A stretch of DNA of 64,000 nucleotides from positions 1-64,000 of the forward strand of contig JAIOYK010000025.1 of NCBI GenBank assembly GCA_021741145.1, written 5' to 3'. The notes beneath the pieces were generated by a model that was not told the origin of the DNA, did no database searches, and saw nothing but the letters and a program-made list of their open reading frames with translations. Shown here in pieces: positions 1 to 10,944 of the stretch (the first letter of the stretch is position 1; each line of letters starts with the position of its first letter). Position numbers and translations under genes: made by a program. This DNA comes from Rhodospirillum sp. GTDB taxonomy: Bacteria; Pseudomonadota; Alphaproteobacteria; Rhodospirillales; Rhodospirillaceae.

Positions 1-238
1 GTGGCATCGCCACAAAATACCTGACCAGCTATCTGAAGTGGTTCCATCTCGTCGCTCTCAGCGCCAATCCAACCCCACGGCGATGCATCGCGGCTGCCAT
101 GGGCGCGTGATACACCTACGAAACGCGAATTGAGCCAAAAACTAAGTCAGTGTCCGCCCGGCCTCGGTCGCCCAGGACTTCGGGGACCCAAAGCCGGTGT
201 CATTTGCTTCCACCATAAGGAATGACGGAGACAAACCA
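1..238. other. Leader region upstream of groES, no gene seen
   Basis: This stretch has no convincing coding frame. It must hold the groESL promoter. I looked for a CIRCE element (TTAGCACTC-N9-GAGTGCTAA) and saw none, and no clear RpoH-type promoter stood out. A short GTGGC/GCCAC inverted repeat lies at positions 1-13, at the window edge, and could be the end of an upstream hairpin. Confidence 0.5.
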
Positions 239-556
239 ATGCATTTCAAACCCTTACATGACCGGGTCCTGGTCAAACGCCTCGAAAGCGAGGAAAAGAC
301 CGCGGGTGGCATCATCATTCCCGACACCGCCAAGGAAAAGCCCATGCGGGGCGAGATCGTCGCCTCGGGCTCTGGGTCGCGTGGCGAGAACGGAACGATT
401 CACCCCCTGGATGTCCAGACTGGAGATCAGGTTCTGTTCGGAAAATGGTCGGGGACCGAGGTGAAGATCGACGGTGTGGATTACCTGATCATGAAGGAAT
501 CCGACATCCTGGGTGTCATCACCGACGCAGAGACCATCCAAGCCGCCGCCGAATAA
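239..556 (+). CDS. groES: Co-chaperonin GroES (Hsp10)
   Basis: This is the 10-kDa co-chaperonin that caps the GroEL cavity in the cytoplasm during ATP-driven protein folding. The 105-residue product opens with [14 protein letters not shown], the classic GroES start, and contains the mobile-loop region ([17 protein letters not shown]). It ends with an Ala-rich tail slightly longer than usual. The ATG at 239 is chosen over an in-frame ATG at 197 because the family begins here and a GGAG lies about 9 bases upstream. groEL follows after 15 bases, so the two form an operon. No CIRCE operator is visible, so HrcA control is not supported. Confidence 0.97.
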   Translation: MHFKPLHDRVLVKRLESEEKTAGGIIIPDTAKEKPMRGEIVASGSGSRGENGTIHPLDVQTGDQVLFGKWSGTEVKIDGVDYLIMKESDILGVITDAETIQAAAE

Positions 557-2215
<1,659 letters not shown>

Positions 2216-2249
2216 TCCACTCCCCCTACCGCGGTTGACACACATGGGA

Positions 2250-2278
2250 CGGGGCGCTTTCGAGCGCCCCGTTTGTTT
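2250..2278 (+). terminator. Rho-independent terminator of groESL
   Basis: A perfect 9-bp stem (CGGGGCGCT / AGCGCCCCG) closes a TTCG tetraloop and is followed by TTTGTTTG. It lies 35 bases after the groEL stop, as expected for a strong intrinsic terminator. Confidence 0.92.
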
Positions 2279-2300
2279 GCCCGGCTTGGACCATGACAAA

Positions 2301-2334
2301 AACAAAAACGGCCGGAGCTCTCACTCCGACCGTT
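2301..2334 (-). terminator. Rho-independent terminator of the mlaA-like gene
   Basis: Read on the minus strand, a stem ACGGTCGGAG / CTCCGGCCGT with one mismatch is followed by TTTTTGTTTTTG. It lies just after the mlaA-like stop codon and back to back with the groESL terminator. Confidence 0.88.
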
Positions 2335-2364
2335 CTGAAACACTGTGCCGTCAGGGTGTCCCGA

Positions 2365-3207
2365 TCAGCGGGTTTGCGAGAAGTAATCCACTTCCGCGTC
2401 CTGGACCTTCGCGCCCTCGATGTTCTGGATCTTGGAGCGACGCATCTGGGTGTAGAGGCTGCGGATGGTCGCGTAGTAGTCAAGGGAAGATTCGCGCAGG
2501 GCATCCATATCGCCGGAGCGACGGCCATATTCGTTGGAGAAGGTGCCATAGGTCCGGGCTCCGCTGAACGCCTGAGCGGCACCCCCGGTCAGCCAGAACA
2601 GCGGATCCGTGACGGTATCCACGCCCCGGCCAATGCCGTCGCGGGGATTGGAGGGACCCAGCAATGGCAGCACCAGATAGGGGCCATCACCCATCCCCCA
2701 GGTCCCCAGCGTCTGGCCGAAATCTTCCTCGTGCTTGGGCATACCGTATTCATCGGCCACGTCCACCAAGCCGAGCACACCGGAGGTGGTGTTGATGCCG
2801 AAGCGCTTCACCGTGGTCCACGCCCGACCCATCTCGCCCTGCAGCAGATCATTCAGCAGGATCACCGGAGACGTCAGGTTATGCAGGAAATTGTCGACGG
2901 TGTCCTTGCCCTCGTCCGGCAGCACCATATAGGGCGCAATCCAGGGACGGGCGAAGGAGTAGACCACGTCATTGACGGAGAAGACGTAGCGGTTCCAGGG
3001 TTCCAGCGGATCGCTGACGAGGACTTCATCCTCGGCGGCCATGTCGTTGGCCGGCTCGGCCGCGGCCAGTTGGCCGCTGGTACCCTCGGTGTCGACGTTG
3101 GCGCAAGCGGTCAGGGACATAAGGGCGATCGCAGTAATACCGGAGCGCGACAAACCCCCCAATCGGCCCCCCAGGCGACGCGTAATGTCGGTGATCGGAT
3201 TGGTCAT
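2365..3207 (-). CDS. mlaA: MlaA/VacJ family outer-membrane lipoprotein
   Basis: Homologue of MlaA (VacJ), the outer-membrane lipoprotein that removes phospholipids from the outer leaflet and passes them to MlaC. The product has an N-terminal signal with a lipobox (LTAC) about 34 residues from the chosen start. The conserved MlaA core follows: DPLEPWNRYVFSVND, the FLHNLTSPVILLNDLLQG stretch, GINTTSGVLGLVDVA, and the EEDFGQTLGTWG and GPYLVLPLLGPS motifs. An in-frame ATG at 3258 would add 17 residues and also has a possible ribosome site, so the start is uncertain. A divergent hpnM (MlaC-like) gene lies across about 330 bases. The pairing suggests lipid transport tied to hopanoid traffic. Confidence 0.9.
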   Translation of the reverse strand: MTNPITDITRRLGGRLGGLSRSGITAIALMSLTACANVDTEGTSGQLAAAEPANDMAAEDEVLVSDPLEPWNRYVFSVNDVVYSFARPWIAPYMVLPDEGKDTVDNFLHNLTSPVILLNDLLQGEMGRAWTTVKRFGINTTSGVLGLVDVADEYGMPKHEEDFGQTLGTWGMGDGPYLVLPLLGPSNPRDGIGRGVDTVTDPLFWLTGGAAQAFSGARTYGTFSNEYGRRSGDMDALRESSLDYYATIRSLYTQMRRSKIQNIEGAKVQDAEVDYFSQTR

Positions 3208-3537
3208 CGTAATTCCATTCAATGAGTGGTTCGTCGGGTTGATTAAATGCCGTTTCATATCGGTTTCCAGAACCGTCCAGCGACAGGTTTAGACCCTGTA
3301 CCCTGGTCATATTCCAAAGTCTTTTTTTTGGTCCAGCTCCGTCCCTCGGCGTCGTGGACCCTCTAATTCTCTTACGCGTTTCGCGGCGCCACGGCAATGG
3401 AAAAGCCTTACGTAACCGTCCCAAATATCGACGAATGACTCTAGCGAGTTGCCAAATTGCCGCCTGATTTGCCTCGTAATGTCCGGCTCTGCCTTTCCTG
3501 ACCCTGGTGACCATACAAAAAAACGAAAGATACCGAC
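3208..3537. promoter_or_regulatory. Divergent intergenic region between the mlaA-like gene and hpnM
   Basis: About 330 bases separate the two divergent starts and contain no convincing gene. The region must carry both promoters. It is locally AT-rich near 3310-3330 and just before 3538, but I could not assign clear -35/-10 boxes. Confidence 0.4.
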
Positions 3538-4212
3538 ATGCAGCGCCGTCATTTTTTAGCCGTAACGATTATCGCCTTAACTCTGGTTGCCGCCGCCTCT
3601 GGCCCGTCCCTGGCGGCCAATGTTGGCGGACGCTCCCCCGAATCCACGGCACCCGAATCAACGGCCCCAGAATCAATGGCCCCAGAATCAACGATCGAGC
3701 GGTATCACTCAGTTCTTCTCCAGGCGATGAAGGAGGCCGAGACATTGGGAATCGGCGGACGGTACACCTTGATCGACGCGGCCGCGCGAACCGCCTTCGA
3801 TTTTCCGAGCATGGCCGGGCGGGCGACAGGCAAGGACTGGCGAGACGCCAACGAGGCGGACCGCGCCGCCATGGCCGAAGCGTTCGGCCATATGAGCGTG
3901 GCGACCTACGCCATGCGGTTCAAGGGTTGGTCCGGCCAAGCTTTCCGAACCCTGGGCACGGATCCAGGCCCCCGGGGCACGACCCTGGTCAAGACCCAGA
4001 TCGCCGCCCCCGGCGGCGACCCCGTGGCCCTGACCTATGTCATGAACCAGGATGGCGACGGCGATTGGCGCATCATCGACATCCTGTTGAAGGGCACGAT
4101 CAGCGAATTGGCCGTCAAAAAGTCCGAATACGCGAGCATCCTGAAAGCCAAAGGGCTCACCGGACTGGCCGAGGCCCTGAACACCCAGGCGGACAAAATG
4201 CTCGCCCCCTGA
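3538..4212 (+). CDS. hpnM: HpnM, MlaC/Ttg2D-family periplasmic lipid-binding protein
   Basis: Predicted periplasmic phospholipid- or hopanoid-carrying protein of the MlaC/Ttg2D family. The 224-residue product starts with a signal peptide (MQRRHFLAVTIIALTLVAAA, cleavage near SLA-AN). It then has a Ser/Thr/Pro/Glu-rich linker made of four near-identical pentads (PESTA-type, about residues 34-52) before the MlaC-like domain with typical RYTLIDAAARTAFDF and GDWRIIDILLKG stretches. HpnM is the name used for this family within hopanoid clusters, and hpnN and hpnA lie next door. The linker repeats are nearly identical at DNA level too, which suggests recent slippage. The exact ligand is not shown by sequence. 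Confidence 0.85.
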   Translation: MQRRHFLAVTIIALTLVAAASGPSLAANVGGRSPESTAPESTAPESMAPESTIERYHSVLLQAMKEAETLGIGGRYTLIDAAARTAFDFPSMAGRATGKDWRDANEADRAAMAEAFGHMSVATYAMRFKGWSGQAFRTLGTDPGPRGTTLVKTQIAAPGGDPVALTYVMNQDGDGDWRIIDILLKGTISELAVKKSEYASILKAKGLTGLAEALNTQADKMLAP

Positions 4213-4269
4213 CAAGCTCGCCCCCCGACATGAGCCACCGTGGCGACCGCCGACATGCGCCCCCATTCC

Positions 4270-4315
4270 AAGGCCGCCCCGCCCCCCCTCTTGGGGCACA
4301 GGCGGCCTTTCCTTC
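4270..4315. terminator. Hairpin between convergent hpnM and hpnN
   Basis: A stem AAGGCCGCC (4270-4278) / GGCGGCCTT (4301-4309) encloses a C-rich/G-rich inner pairing and is followed by TCCTT. It lies between the convergent stops of hpnM and hpnN. The T-run is short, so terminator strength is uncertain. Confidence 0.55.
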
Positions 4316-4362
4316 GTCCGGGCCGAGGCGACCCGTTTTCCTCCGGACCGAAAAGGCCCGTT

Positions 4363-7185
4363 TTATCGAGTCCCCCGCGCCCCGTCCTTCCGATCCGGTT
4401 CGAGGGCGCTGACGCGGGTGGGCCAATAGGCCAGAAGGGCGGGCAGAACGCCCAGGGTGCAGACCAGCCCCAGGAAGATCGACAGCGTCAAAAGGACCCC
4501 CATGCTCGCCGTGCCCGGATGGCTCGACAGGGCGATGGAGCCGAAGGAACCGATCGTCGTGAGCGCACTGAAGACGACGGCCCGAGGGGTACTGCTGTCC
4601 AAGGCATTGACGGCGTCATGCTCCTGGCGTTCCCGCCCGACGACATGGATTCCGCCCGCCACGCCCAGGCCCACCAACAGGGGCAGAACGATCACATTGG
4701 CGAAATTGAAGGACTGGCCGATAAGGACCGAGCCCGCAAGGGTGAACAATCCCGTCAGTGCCACGGGCGACAGGACAAGGAGGACCACCCGCGTCGAGCG
4801 CATCACGCCATAGAGAAGGACCACGATCAGGGCCAAGCCGATCAATCCGGCCTTCAGAAAGGCCCCCATGACGGCCTTTCCCGCCTCTAGGATAAGCACC
4901 GGAGCACCGGTCGCTTGTGGCGCCACGGTCCGAACCGCGGCGACGAAGGTCTCCAGGGCGGCCTGATTCCGCAAATCGGCCCGGGGAAAGACCTCCAGCC
5001 GCGCCGCGCCCGTGTCGGAGAGATAGCGGTGGCGCAGGGCCGGCGGAATATCGGCCTCGGTCACGCCCTGGGCCTCCAGACCGTCCCGAAACAGGGCCAA
5101 TTGGTAGGTGAGACCATCCATCAGGCGGTCATCAAGGGCATCCAGCAGGGCCGAGTCCGAGGGCATGGCCGCCAATGCCGCGGCGAACCGCCCAGCGGCG
5201 TCGGCCAGGGAGCCCGGCGGCTGCGGCGTTCCGCCCTGTCCCGCCGCCTTGGCGAGGGTTCGGACCAGACGATCCCGAGCCTGGGACAGCGCCGCCGAGG
5301 AGGGCGGCGGCAAGGGCGTCAGGGAGAGGGAGGGACCAAGCACGAAGGCCAGATCCTCCACGACCAGAAGCTTTTCCTCCTGGTTCCCAGGCACCAAGGC
5401 GGGCAGAGAGGCCACGCCCTTGACCTCTGGCAGGGCCTCCAGAGCCGTGGTCAGGGCCGTGGCCTGCTCGAGGTCGGGGGCCAGCACGTCGATGGAATAG
5501 GGGTCGATGCCCGGATCCCCCATCACGTCCAACAGGGTGGACATCGCCTCCCCATGGGGGTCGCGCAGGTTCAAGGGGTCGAAGTCGAAGCGGGTGACAC
5601 TGGCCGGAATCAGAGCCGCCAGCGCCAGCACTCCGGTCACGATGAGCACGCCCCGGGGGTGACGTCGGGGAAACTGGGCGATGCTGGCCTCGGACCGGCC
5701 CTGGCGGCGAAAGGTGGTCCGTGCCCGCGCGGGTAGAACCGTCAGCATGGCCGGAAGCAAGGTCAGATTGGCCAGGAAGGCGATGAACATGCCCACCCCG
5801 GAAATCAGCCCCAACTGGGCCAGCCCCAGGTAATCGGTGGGCAGGAAGGCCAGAAAGGAAATCGCCGCGCAAAGGGCCGCGAGGAACAGCGGGGCACCCA
5901 CCCCCCGGGCGGCCTGGTCCAGGGCCGAGGCATTCTCAAGCCCGTTATCCCGCCCTTCCCGGTACCGCAGACCAAAATGGATACCGAAATCCACGGACAA
6001 TCCAATGAACAACACGGCGAAGGCCACGGAAATCAGGTTCAGGGTCCCCACCGCCAGGGTCGCGAACCCCGCCGTGATCAGCAGACCCGCGACAAGGGTG
6101 CAGAAAGTCCCCAGGATCAGGCGGCCGGAGCCCAATCCGACGGCGAGCAGGACGGACACCAGGACAAGGGTCACGGTCCCGGCCAGATCCATGCCCGTGC
6201 GCACGCTGGACAATTCCTCCTGGGCCAGGGCCGCCGAGCCGGTCACCCGCATGGTCACCCCTTCGGCGGGACGAAGGTCCTCCTCCTCGGCCAGGGTCCG
6301 GAGGGCGGTGATGGCCGCGGCGGCGGGCGCCAGGGAGGCCTGGTCCAGAATGGGCTTGACCAGGATGAACCGGCGCGTTGGAGTACCCGTGGTCTGGGAG
6401 GCTCCGAGAACCGAGGACCAGGCCATCCGCGCGCTTTCCCCCCGGGCCGTGGCCGCGGTGACCTCGGCCATGGCGTCCAGAATGGGCGCGAGCGTGAAGG
6501 CGCCACCTCCCTCCCCGGCCTGAGCCAGGGCCGCGCCACCGTGCCCCAGGGCCATATCCATGACCTCCGCCAAGCCCCGCAGGGAGGGATCGGCCCAAAG
6601 CCCCGCGATGAAGGGTTGAGCCCGGGTCAGAGTGGTGGCCAACCGCTCGAGTTCCTCCCGGGGCAGGTAGAGCAATCCCTCCCGCCGGAAGAAAGGCAGC
6701 CCGGCGATATCCACGGCGCTCTCGAACAGGTCCTCCCGGGCACGCAGGCCCGCCACCAGCCGATCGGAAGCCCGGGCGGCCAGAGCCGGGGTCTGGCCGT
6801 CGATGACCACGATCAGATCCCCACCCAGTTCGGGAAAGGCTTCCAGGAACCGCGCGTGATTCTTTTGGAAGGGCAGATCCGGAGACAACATGGCGTCGGT
6901 GGCCGTGCTGATCCCCAAGCGCGTGGCCATCGCCCAGCCCGACAGAGCCATCAACAGCAACCCCAGGACCAGAACGATCCCGGGACGCCGCCGAGCCCCC
7001 CCCACCAGGGCGGTGGCCAGCCTCGTCACGATCCCTTCCAGAGAGCCAGGGGGCGGATCGGCCGGGTCGGGGGCCGGGTCCTGGTTCGGTGCGGGACCCC
7101 GCGCGGAGGTCGACAAGGAGGCCGACTCGGAAGCCGACCCCGGGGCCGACTCGGGGGGAGAAGTGTTGGGCGGGGTTTGGGACAT
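4363..7185 (-). CDS. hpnN: HpnN, hopanoid RND-type transporter
   Basis: RND/MMPL-superfamily inner-membrane protein. In Rhodopseudomonas, HpnN moves hopanoids to the outer membrane. The product (about 940 residues) has the two-fold RND layout: a first membrane helix near RRPGIVLVLGLLLMALSGWA, a large periplasmic loop, and a block of helices with the FIGLSVDFGIHFGLRYREG motif. Then come a second helix, a second loop, and a final block with LLVGLGVAGGIHVVGRERQE. The first roughly 55 residues are Pro/Ser/Ala-rich and look disordered, which is unusual. A GTG overlapping the hpnA stop (7275) could also start it; the ATG at 7185 is preferred. It is transcribed with hpnA, just downstream of it. Confidence 0.9.
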   Translation of the reverse strand: MSQTPPNTSPPESAPGSASESASLSTSARGPAPNQDPAPDPADPPPGSLEGIVTRLATALVGGARRRPGIVLVLGLLLMALSGWAMATRLGISTATDAMLSPDLPFQKNHARFLEAFPELGGDLIVVIDGQTPALAARASDRLVAGLRAREDLFESAVDIAGLPFFRREGLLYLPREELERLATTLTRAQPFIAGLWADPSLRGLAEVMDMALGHGGAALAQAGEGGGAFTLAPILDAMAEVTAATARGESARMAWSSVLGASQTTGTPTRRFILVKPILDQASLAPAAAAITALRTLAEEEDLRPAEGVTMRVTGSAALAQEELSSVRTGMDLAGTVTLVLVSVLLAVGLGSGRLILGTFCTLVAGLLITAGFATLAVGTLNLISVAFAVLFIGLSVDFGIHFGLRYREGRDNGLENASALDQAARGVGAPLFLAALCAAISFLAFLPTDYLGLAQLGLISGVGMFIAFLANLTLLPAMLTVLPARARTTFRRQGRSEASIAQFPRRHPRGVLIVTGVLALAALIPASVTRFDFDPLNLRDPHGEAMSTLLDVMGDPGIDPYSIDVLAPDLEQATALTTALEALPEVKGVASLPALVPGNQEEKLLVVEDLAFVLGPSLSLTPLPPPSSAALSQARDRLVRTLAKAAGQGGTPQPPGSLADAAGRFAAALAAMPSDSALLDALDDRLMDGLTYQLALFRDGLEAQGVTEADIPPALRHRYLSDTGAARLEVFPRADLRNQAALETFVAAVRTVAPQATGAPVLILEAGKAVMGAFLKAGLIGLALIVVLLYGVMRSTRVVLLVLSPVALTGLFTLAGSVLIGQSFNFANVIVLPLLVGLGVAGGIHVVGRERQEHDAVNALDSSTPRAVVFSALTTIGSFGSIALSSHPGTASMGVLLTLSIFLGLVCTLGVLPALLAYWPTRVSALEPDRKDGARGTR

Positions 7186-7271
7186 GGCCGGAAACTCACG
7201 GGTGGGGGCGCGGGCGGGGGACAAAAAAACGGGACAGGGCCGGCGATCGGACGACTTCCGATCCGTACCGT

Positions 7272-8267
7272 TCACCCAAGATAGCCGTTTTGTCCGAACC
7301 AGGTCACGGCATCTTCCAGGGCCCGTTCCGCGGGCCGGGGATCATACCCCAATGCGACCCGGGCCTTGGCGGAGGAAAAGAACATGCGCTTGCGCGCCAT
7401 GCGCAGGGCGTCAAGGGTTACAAACGGCTCTTTCTCCTGGTGGGTCAGCCTTGCCCAGGTCTCCGCCCCCCAGGCGATGGGAACGATCAGGTCATGGGGC
7501 AGACTGATCCGGGGCGGTTTCCGTCCGCGCAGTCGGGCCACGACGGCCAGGATATCGCGCAGTGCCATGTCCTCCCCGCCCAGGATATACCGTTCCCCGA
7601 TCTCACCCCGATCAAAGGCCTGGAGATGGCCCATGGCCACGTCGTCCACATGGGCGACGTTCAGCCCCGTATCCACGTAGGCAGGCACCTTGCCCGTGGC
7701 GGCTTCGACGATCAGGCGACCGGTAGGGGTCGGCTTCACGTCCCCCGGACCGATGGGGGTCGAGGGATTGACGATGACCACCGGCGCGCCGGTCTTGGCG
7801 ACCAGGGCGCGGACGGCCTCCTCGGCCTTGAACTTGGAGAGCTTATAGGGGCCGATCATGTCCGCCGCGGTCGTCGGTGTCGTCTCGTCCGCCGGTGAAC
7901 CGTCCGCATGGGGTTTCAGAACCGCCACGCTGCTGGTGTAAACGATTCGCCGGGCTCCGGCCTCGGCCGCGGCGCGGATGATATTCACGGAACCCTCGAC
8001 GTTGGCCCGGAACATGGACGCGGGGTCGAGGGTCCACAGACGATAGTCCGCGGCCACATGATACAGCGCATCGATCCCCTGGACCGCGGCGGTCAGCGAG
8101 GCCGCGTCGGTCAGATCACCCCGGACCACCTCCACATCAAGGGTTTCCAGGTTGCGCGTGGGGCTCGTGGAGCGGGCCAAGACACGCACGGCCTCGCCCC
8201 GGGCGAGCAGGGCCCGGGACACCGCGGCGCCGACGAAGCCAGAGGCTCCGGTAACAAGAACGGTCAT
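7272..8267 (-). CDS. hpnA: HpnA, hopanoid-associated sugar epimerase/reductase
   Basis: NAD(P)-dependent extended short-chain dehydrogenase of the hopanoid-associated sugar epimerase family. The 331-residue product begins with the Rossmann motif GASGFVG (residues 7-13). It has the catalytic Ser-Ser in YTSSVAVLKP and the YxxxK pair in GPYKLSK, then the NPSTPIGPGDVKPTPTGR stretch typical of HpnA. The substrate is not firmly known; a role in hopanoid head-group formation is usually inferred. It is followed by hpnN and faces ispH across 384 bases. Confidence 0.93.
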   Translation of the reverse strand: MTVLVTGASGFVGAAVSRALLARGEAVRVLARSTSPTRNLETLDVEVVRGDLTDAASLTAAVQGIDALYHVAADYRLWTLDPASMFRANVEGSVNIIRAAAEAGARRIVYTSSVAVLKPHADGSPADETTPTTAADMIGPYKLSKFKAEEAVRALVAKTGAPVVIVNPSTPIGPGDVKPTPTGRLIVEAATGKVPAYVDTGLNVAHVDDVAMGHLQAFDRGEIGERYILGGEDMALRDILAVVARLRGRKPPRISLPHDLIVPIAWGAETWARLTHQEKEPFVTLDALRMARKRMFFSSAKARVALGYDPRPAERALEDAVTWFGQNGYLG

Positions 8268-8651
8268 GCTTTGGTCTTTCCAAGCGCGGAGGGAGCCTTC
8301 CCGAGATTTCCCCCGGAGTTTGGCGACCGCACCTTATCACCGGGTCCCCCCCGGAGACCAGACCCGGGCGCCGCCAATCGGGCGTGGGGCCGCCAATCAA
8401 GGGACGGAAAACCCATGAGCGAATAGGGTTTACCAGCCATTGCGTTTCGACGCGGGAACCCCTTATTGTGCATCGCGATCCCCGTGTGGCCGAGGCATGG
8501 CCTCCGCCGCGACGGCCCCGGGGCCGAAGACACCCCGGATCAAGATGATCTCCCCCGGGGGTGGCGACGAATCGCCGCGGATCAACCGCGACCAAGCGCG
8601 CCCAGAAGACCGGCCCCGTGGATGACTTATTTGGCCCTAAGGAACTTTACC
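8268..8651. promoter_or_regulatory. Divergent intergenic region between hpnA and ispH
   Basis: About 384 GC-rich bases with several open frames but no recognizable protein. An in-frame extension of ispH runs through part of it, but its translation is unlike the family. Promoters for the two divergent hopanoid/isoprenoid units must lie here; I could not assign boxes. Confidence 0.4.
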
Positions 8652-9635
8652 GTGAGCGATCAAAGGACTCTCCGCGTCATTCTGGCAAACCCCCGCGGGT
8701 TCTGCGCGGGCGTGACCCGCGCCATCGAAATCGTGGAGCGTTGCCTGGACCTTTATGGGCCGCCCGTCTATGTGCGCCACGAGATCGTCCACAACAAATA
8801 CGTGGTGGACAGCTTGAAGGCCAAGGGCGCCGTTTTCGTCGATGAACTGGACGAGATCCCCGAGGGCGCGGTCACCGTCTTTAGTGCCCATGGCGTTTCC
8901 AAGGCCGTGATCAATGAAGCCGAGCGCCGCGAACTGCCCGTGGTCGACGCCACCTGCCCCTTGGTCTCCAAGGTCCATAAGGAAGGCCAGAACCACGCCA
9001 CCAAGGGGCGCGAAGTGGTTCTGATCGGCCATGCTGGCCACCCGGAGGTGGAGGGCACCCAAGGGCAAATTCCCGGCGGCGTGCATCTGGTCAGCACCGC
9101 GGCGGACGTGGAGACGTTGACGGTGAACAACCCGAACCGCTTGGCTTATGTGACCCAGACCACCCTGTCGGTCGACGACACGCGGGAGGTGATCACCGCC
9201 CTGAAAGCCCGCTTCCCCGCCATTGTCGGCCCGGACGTGAAGGACATCTGCTACGCCACCCAGAACCGCCAGTCGGCCGTTCGGGAGATCGCACGAGACG
9301 CCGACCTGTTGCTGGTCGTCGGCGCGCGCAACTCCTCGAACTCCAACCGCCTGCGGGAGATCGGATCGGAAATCGGCAAACCCGCCTATCTGATCGACGA
9401 CGCCTCCGGCCTGGATCCCGCCTGGATGGACGGTGTCGCCACCGTGGCCCTGACCGCGGGCGCCTCGGCTCCGGAATCCCTGGTCCAGGACCTGATCACC
9501 CGCCTTGGCGATTTCGGGACCGTGGAGCTGGTTCAGCAGAGCGGCGTTGAGGAGCACATGACGTTCAAGCTCCCGCGCTCCCTGCAAACGGACGAGGAGA
9601 CCGACGAGGACGCCATGGACGAAACCGCCGCCTGA
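8652..9635 (+). CDS. ispH: 4-hydroxy-3-methylbut-2-enyl diphosphate reductase (IspH/LytB)
   Basis: Last enzyme of the MEP pathway: a [4Fe-4S] reductase turning HMBPP into IPP and DMAPP, the precursors of squalene and hopanoids. Three conserved cysteines are visible ([26 protein letters not shown]), as are the [19 protein letters not shown] and TAGASAPE motifs. The GTG at 8652 is chosen because TAAGGAA lies 7 bases upstream and the protein then begins [16 protein letters not shown] like its relatives. An ATG at 8622 in frame has no good ribosome site. The 327-residue product ends in an acidic tail ([11 protein letters not shown]). hpnH follows after 67 bases, so isoprenoid supply and hopanoid tailoring are likely co-expressed. 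Confidence 0.95.
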   Translation: MSDQRTLRVILANPRGFCAGVTRAIEIVERCLDLYGPPVYVRHEIVHNKYVVDSLKAKGAVFVDELDEIPEGAVTVFSAHGVSKAVINEAERRELPVVDATCPLVSKVHKEGQNHATKGREVVLIGHAGHPEVEGTQGQIPGGVHLVSTAADVETLTVNNPNRLAYVTQTTLSVDDTREVITALKARFPAIVGPDVKDICYATQNRQSAVREIARDADLLLVVGARNSSNSNRLREIGSEIGKPAYLIDDASGLDPAWMDGVATVALTAGASAPESLVQDLITRLGDFGTVELVQQSGVEEHMTFKLPRSLQTDEETDEDAMDETAA

Positions 9636-9702
9636 TCCATCATCGGATCCAACAACCGCTTAAACGACCCGTACCGTTCGGCAAGAAAAAAGGATAACTG
9701 TC

Positions 9703-10833
9703 GTGGGTGTTCCCCTTATTCAGCAAGCCCGTATCGGCGCTTATCTGATGAAGCAAAAGCTGTCCGGCACCACCCGCTATCCGCTGGTGTTGATGCTGGA
9801 GCCCCTGTTCCGCTGCAACCTGGCCTGCGCGGGCTGCGGTAAGATCGACTATCCGGACAGCATCCTGAACCGCCGCCTGTCGGCGGAGGATTGCATCGCC
9901 GCTTCCGACGAATGCGGCGCGCCCATCGTTTCCATCGCTGGCGGTGAACCCCTGCTGCACAAGGAGATCGTACAGGTGGTGGAAGGCATCACCGCCCGGA
10001 AGCGCTTCGTCTACCTGTGCACCAACGCCCTGCTGCTGAAAAAGCGCATGGACGACTTCAAGCCTTCGCCCTATCTGACCTTCTCCATCCACCTGGACGG
10101 GGACAAGGAGCACCATGACAAGGCGGTATGCCAGGACGGCGTGTTCGACAAGGCCGTGGAAGCCATCAAAATGGCGCGGGACAAGGGCTTCCGGGTAACT
10201 TGCAACACCACCCTGTTCGACGGCGTCCCACCGGAGCGCATCGCCGCCTTCATCGAATACGCCAGCACGGAATTGGGTGTGGAGGGGGTGACCGTCGCCC
10301 CGGGCTTCGCCTATGAGCGGGCGCCCTTGAAGGACGTCTTCCTGGGCCGTCAGAAGACCAAGCAGCTCTTCCGTGACCTGTTCAAGCTGCAAAAGCCCTC
10401 CTGGCGCTTCAACCAGTCCAGCCTCTACCTGGATTTCCTGGCGGGCAATCAGACCTATGAATGCACCCCTTGGGGCAATCCGACCCGGAACGTCTTCGGC
10501 TGGCAGCGCCCTTGCTATCTGCTGAACGAGGGCACGGTCGGCACCTTCAAGGAACTGATGGAGACCACCGACTGGGACTCCTACGGCACCGGTCGCTACG
10601 AGAAATGCGCCAACTGCATGATGCATTGCGGCTACGAAGCGACCGCCGTGGCCGACACCGTCGCCCATCCGCTGAAGGCCTGGGCCGTGTCGCGCAAGGG
10701 CGTCAGGACCGACGGCCCGATGGCGCCGGAAGTCTCCTTCGAAAAACAACGGGCCGCCGAATACGTCTTCGACAAGGTGGTGGAAACCGAAGTGGACCGC
10801 GCCAAAGCGGAAAAAGTGCGCGCGGCCAGTTAA
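9703..10833 (+). CDS. hpnH: HpnH, adenosylhopane synthase (radical SAM)
   Basis: B12-independent radical-SAM enzyme that joins the 5'-deoxyadenosyl radical to diploptene, the first step of extended C35 hopanoid synthesis. The radical-SAM cluster motif CNLACAGC (C38, C42, C45) and the SIAGGEPLLH motif are present. The HpnH-typical second Cys set (CANCMMHCGYEA) lies near the C terminus. The start is GTG at 9703 with AAAAAGGAT upstream. A strong terminator follows. hpnG, often the next gene, is not here, so later side-chain genes must lie elsewhere or be missing. Confidence 0.96.
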   Translation: MGVPLIQQARIGAYLMKQKLSGTTRYPLVLMLEPLFRCNLACAGCGKIDYPDSILNRRLSAEDCIAASDECGAPIVSIAGGEPLLHKEIVQVVEGITARKRFVYLCTNALLLKKRMDDFKPSPYLTFSIHLDGDKEHHDKAVCQDGVFDKAVEAIKMARDKGFRVTCNTTLFDGVPPERIAAFIEYASTELGVEGVTVAPGFAYERAPLKDVFLGRQKTKQLFRDLFKLQKPSWRFNQSSLYLDFLAGNQTYECTPWGNPTRNVFGWQRPCYLLNEGTVGTFKELMETTDWDSYGTGRYEKCANCMMHCGYEATAVADTVAHPLKAWAVSRKGVRTDGPMAPEVSFEKQRAAEYVFDKVVETEVDRAKAEKVRAAS

Positions 10834-10899
10834 AGGCCATCCTTTTTCGCTCTAGATCATCCATTTTCGCTTCTAGATTTCGCTTCTGGATAAGGAAAA

Positions 10900-10930
10900 G
10901 GGGAGCCGAGTTCGGCTCCCCTTTTCGTTT
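10900..10930. terminator. Bidirectional terminator after hpnH
   Basis: A perfect 9-bp stem GGGGAGCCG / CGGCTCCCC with an AGTT loop is followed by TTTTCGTTT on the plus strand, and preceded by AAAA (CTTTTCC on the minus strand). It can serve both hpnH and the convergent hydrolase gene. Confidence 0.88.
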
Positions 10931-10944
10931 GCCTCCTTCCCGGT

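Noticed and set aside
1..238. CIRCE operator upstream of groESL
   Set aside because: No TTAGCACTC/GAGTGCTAA inverted repeat was found.
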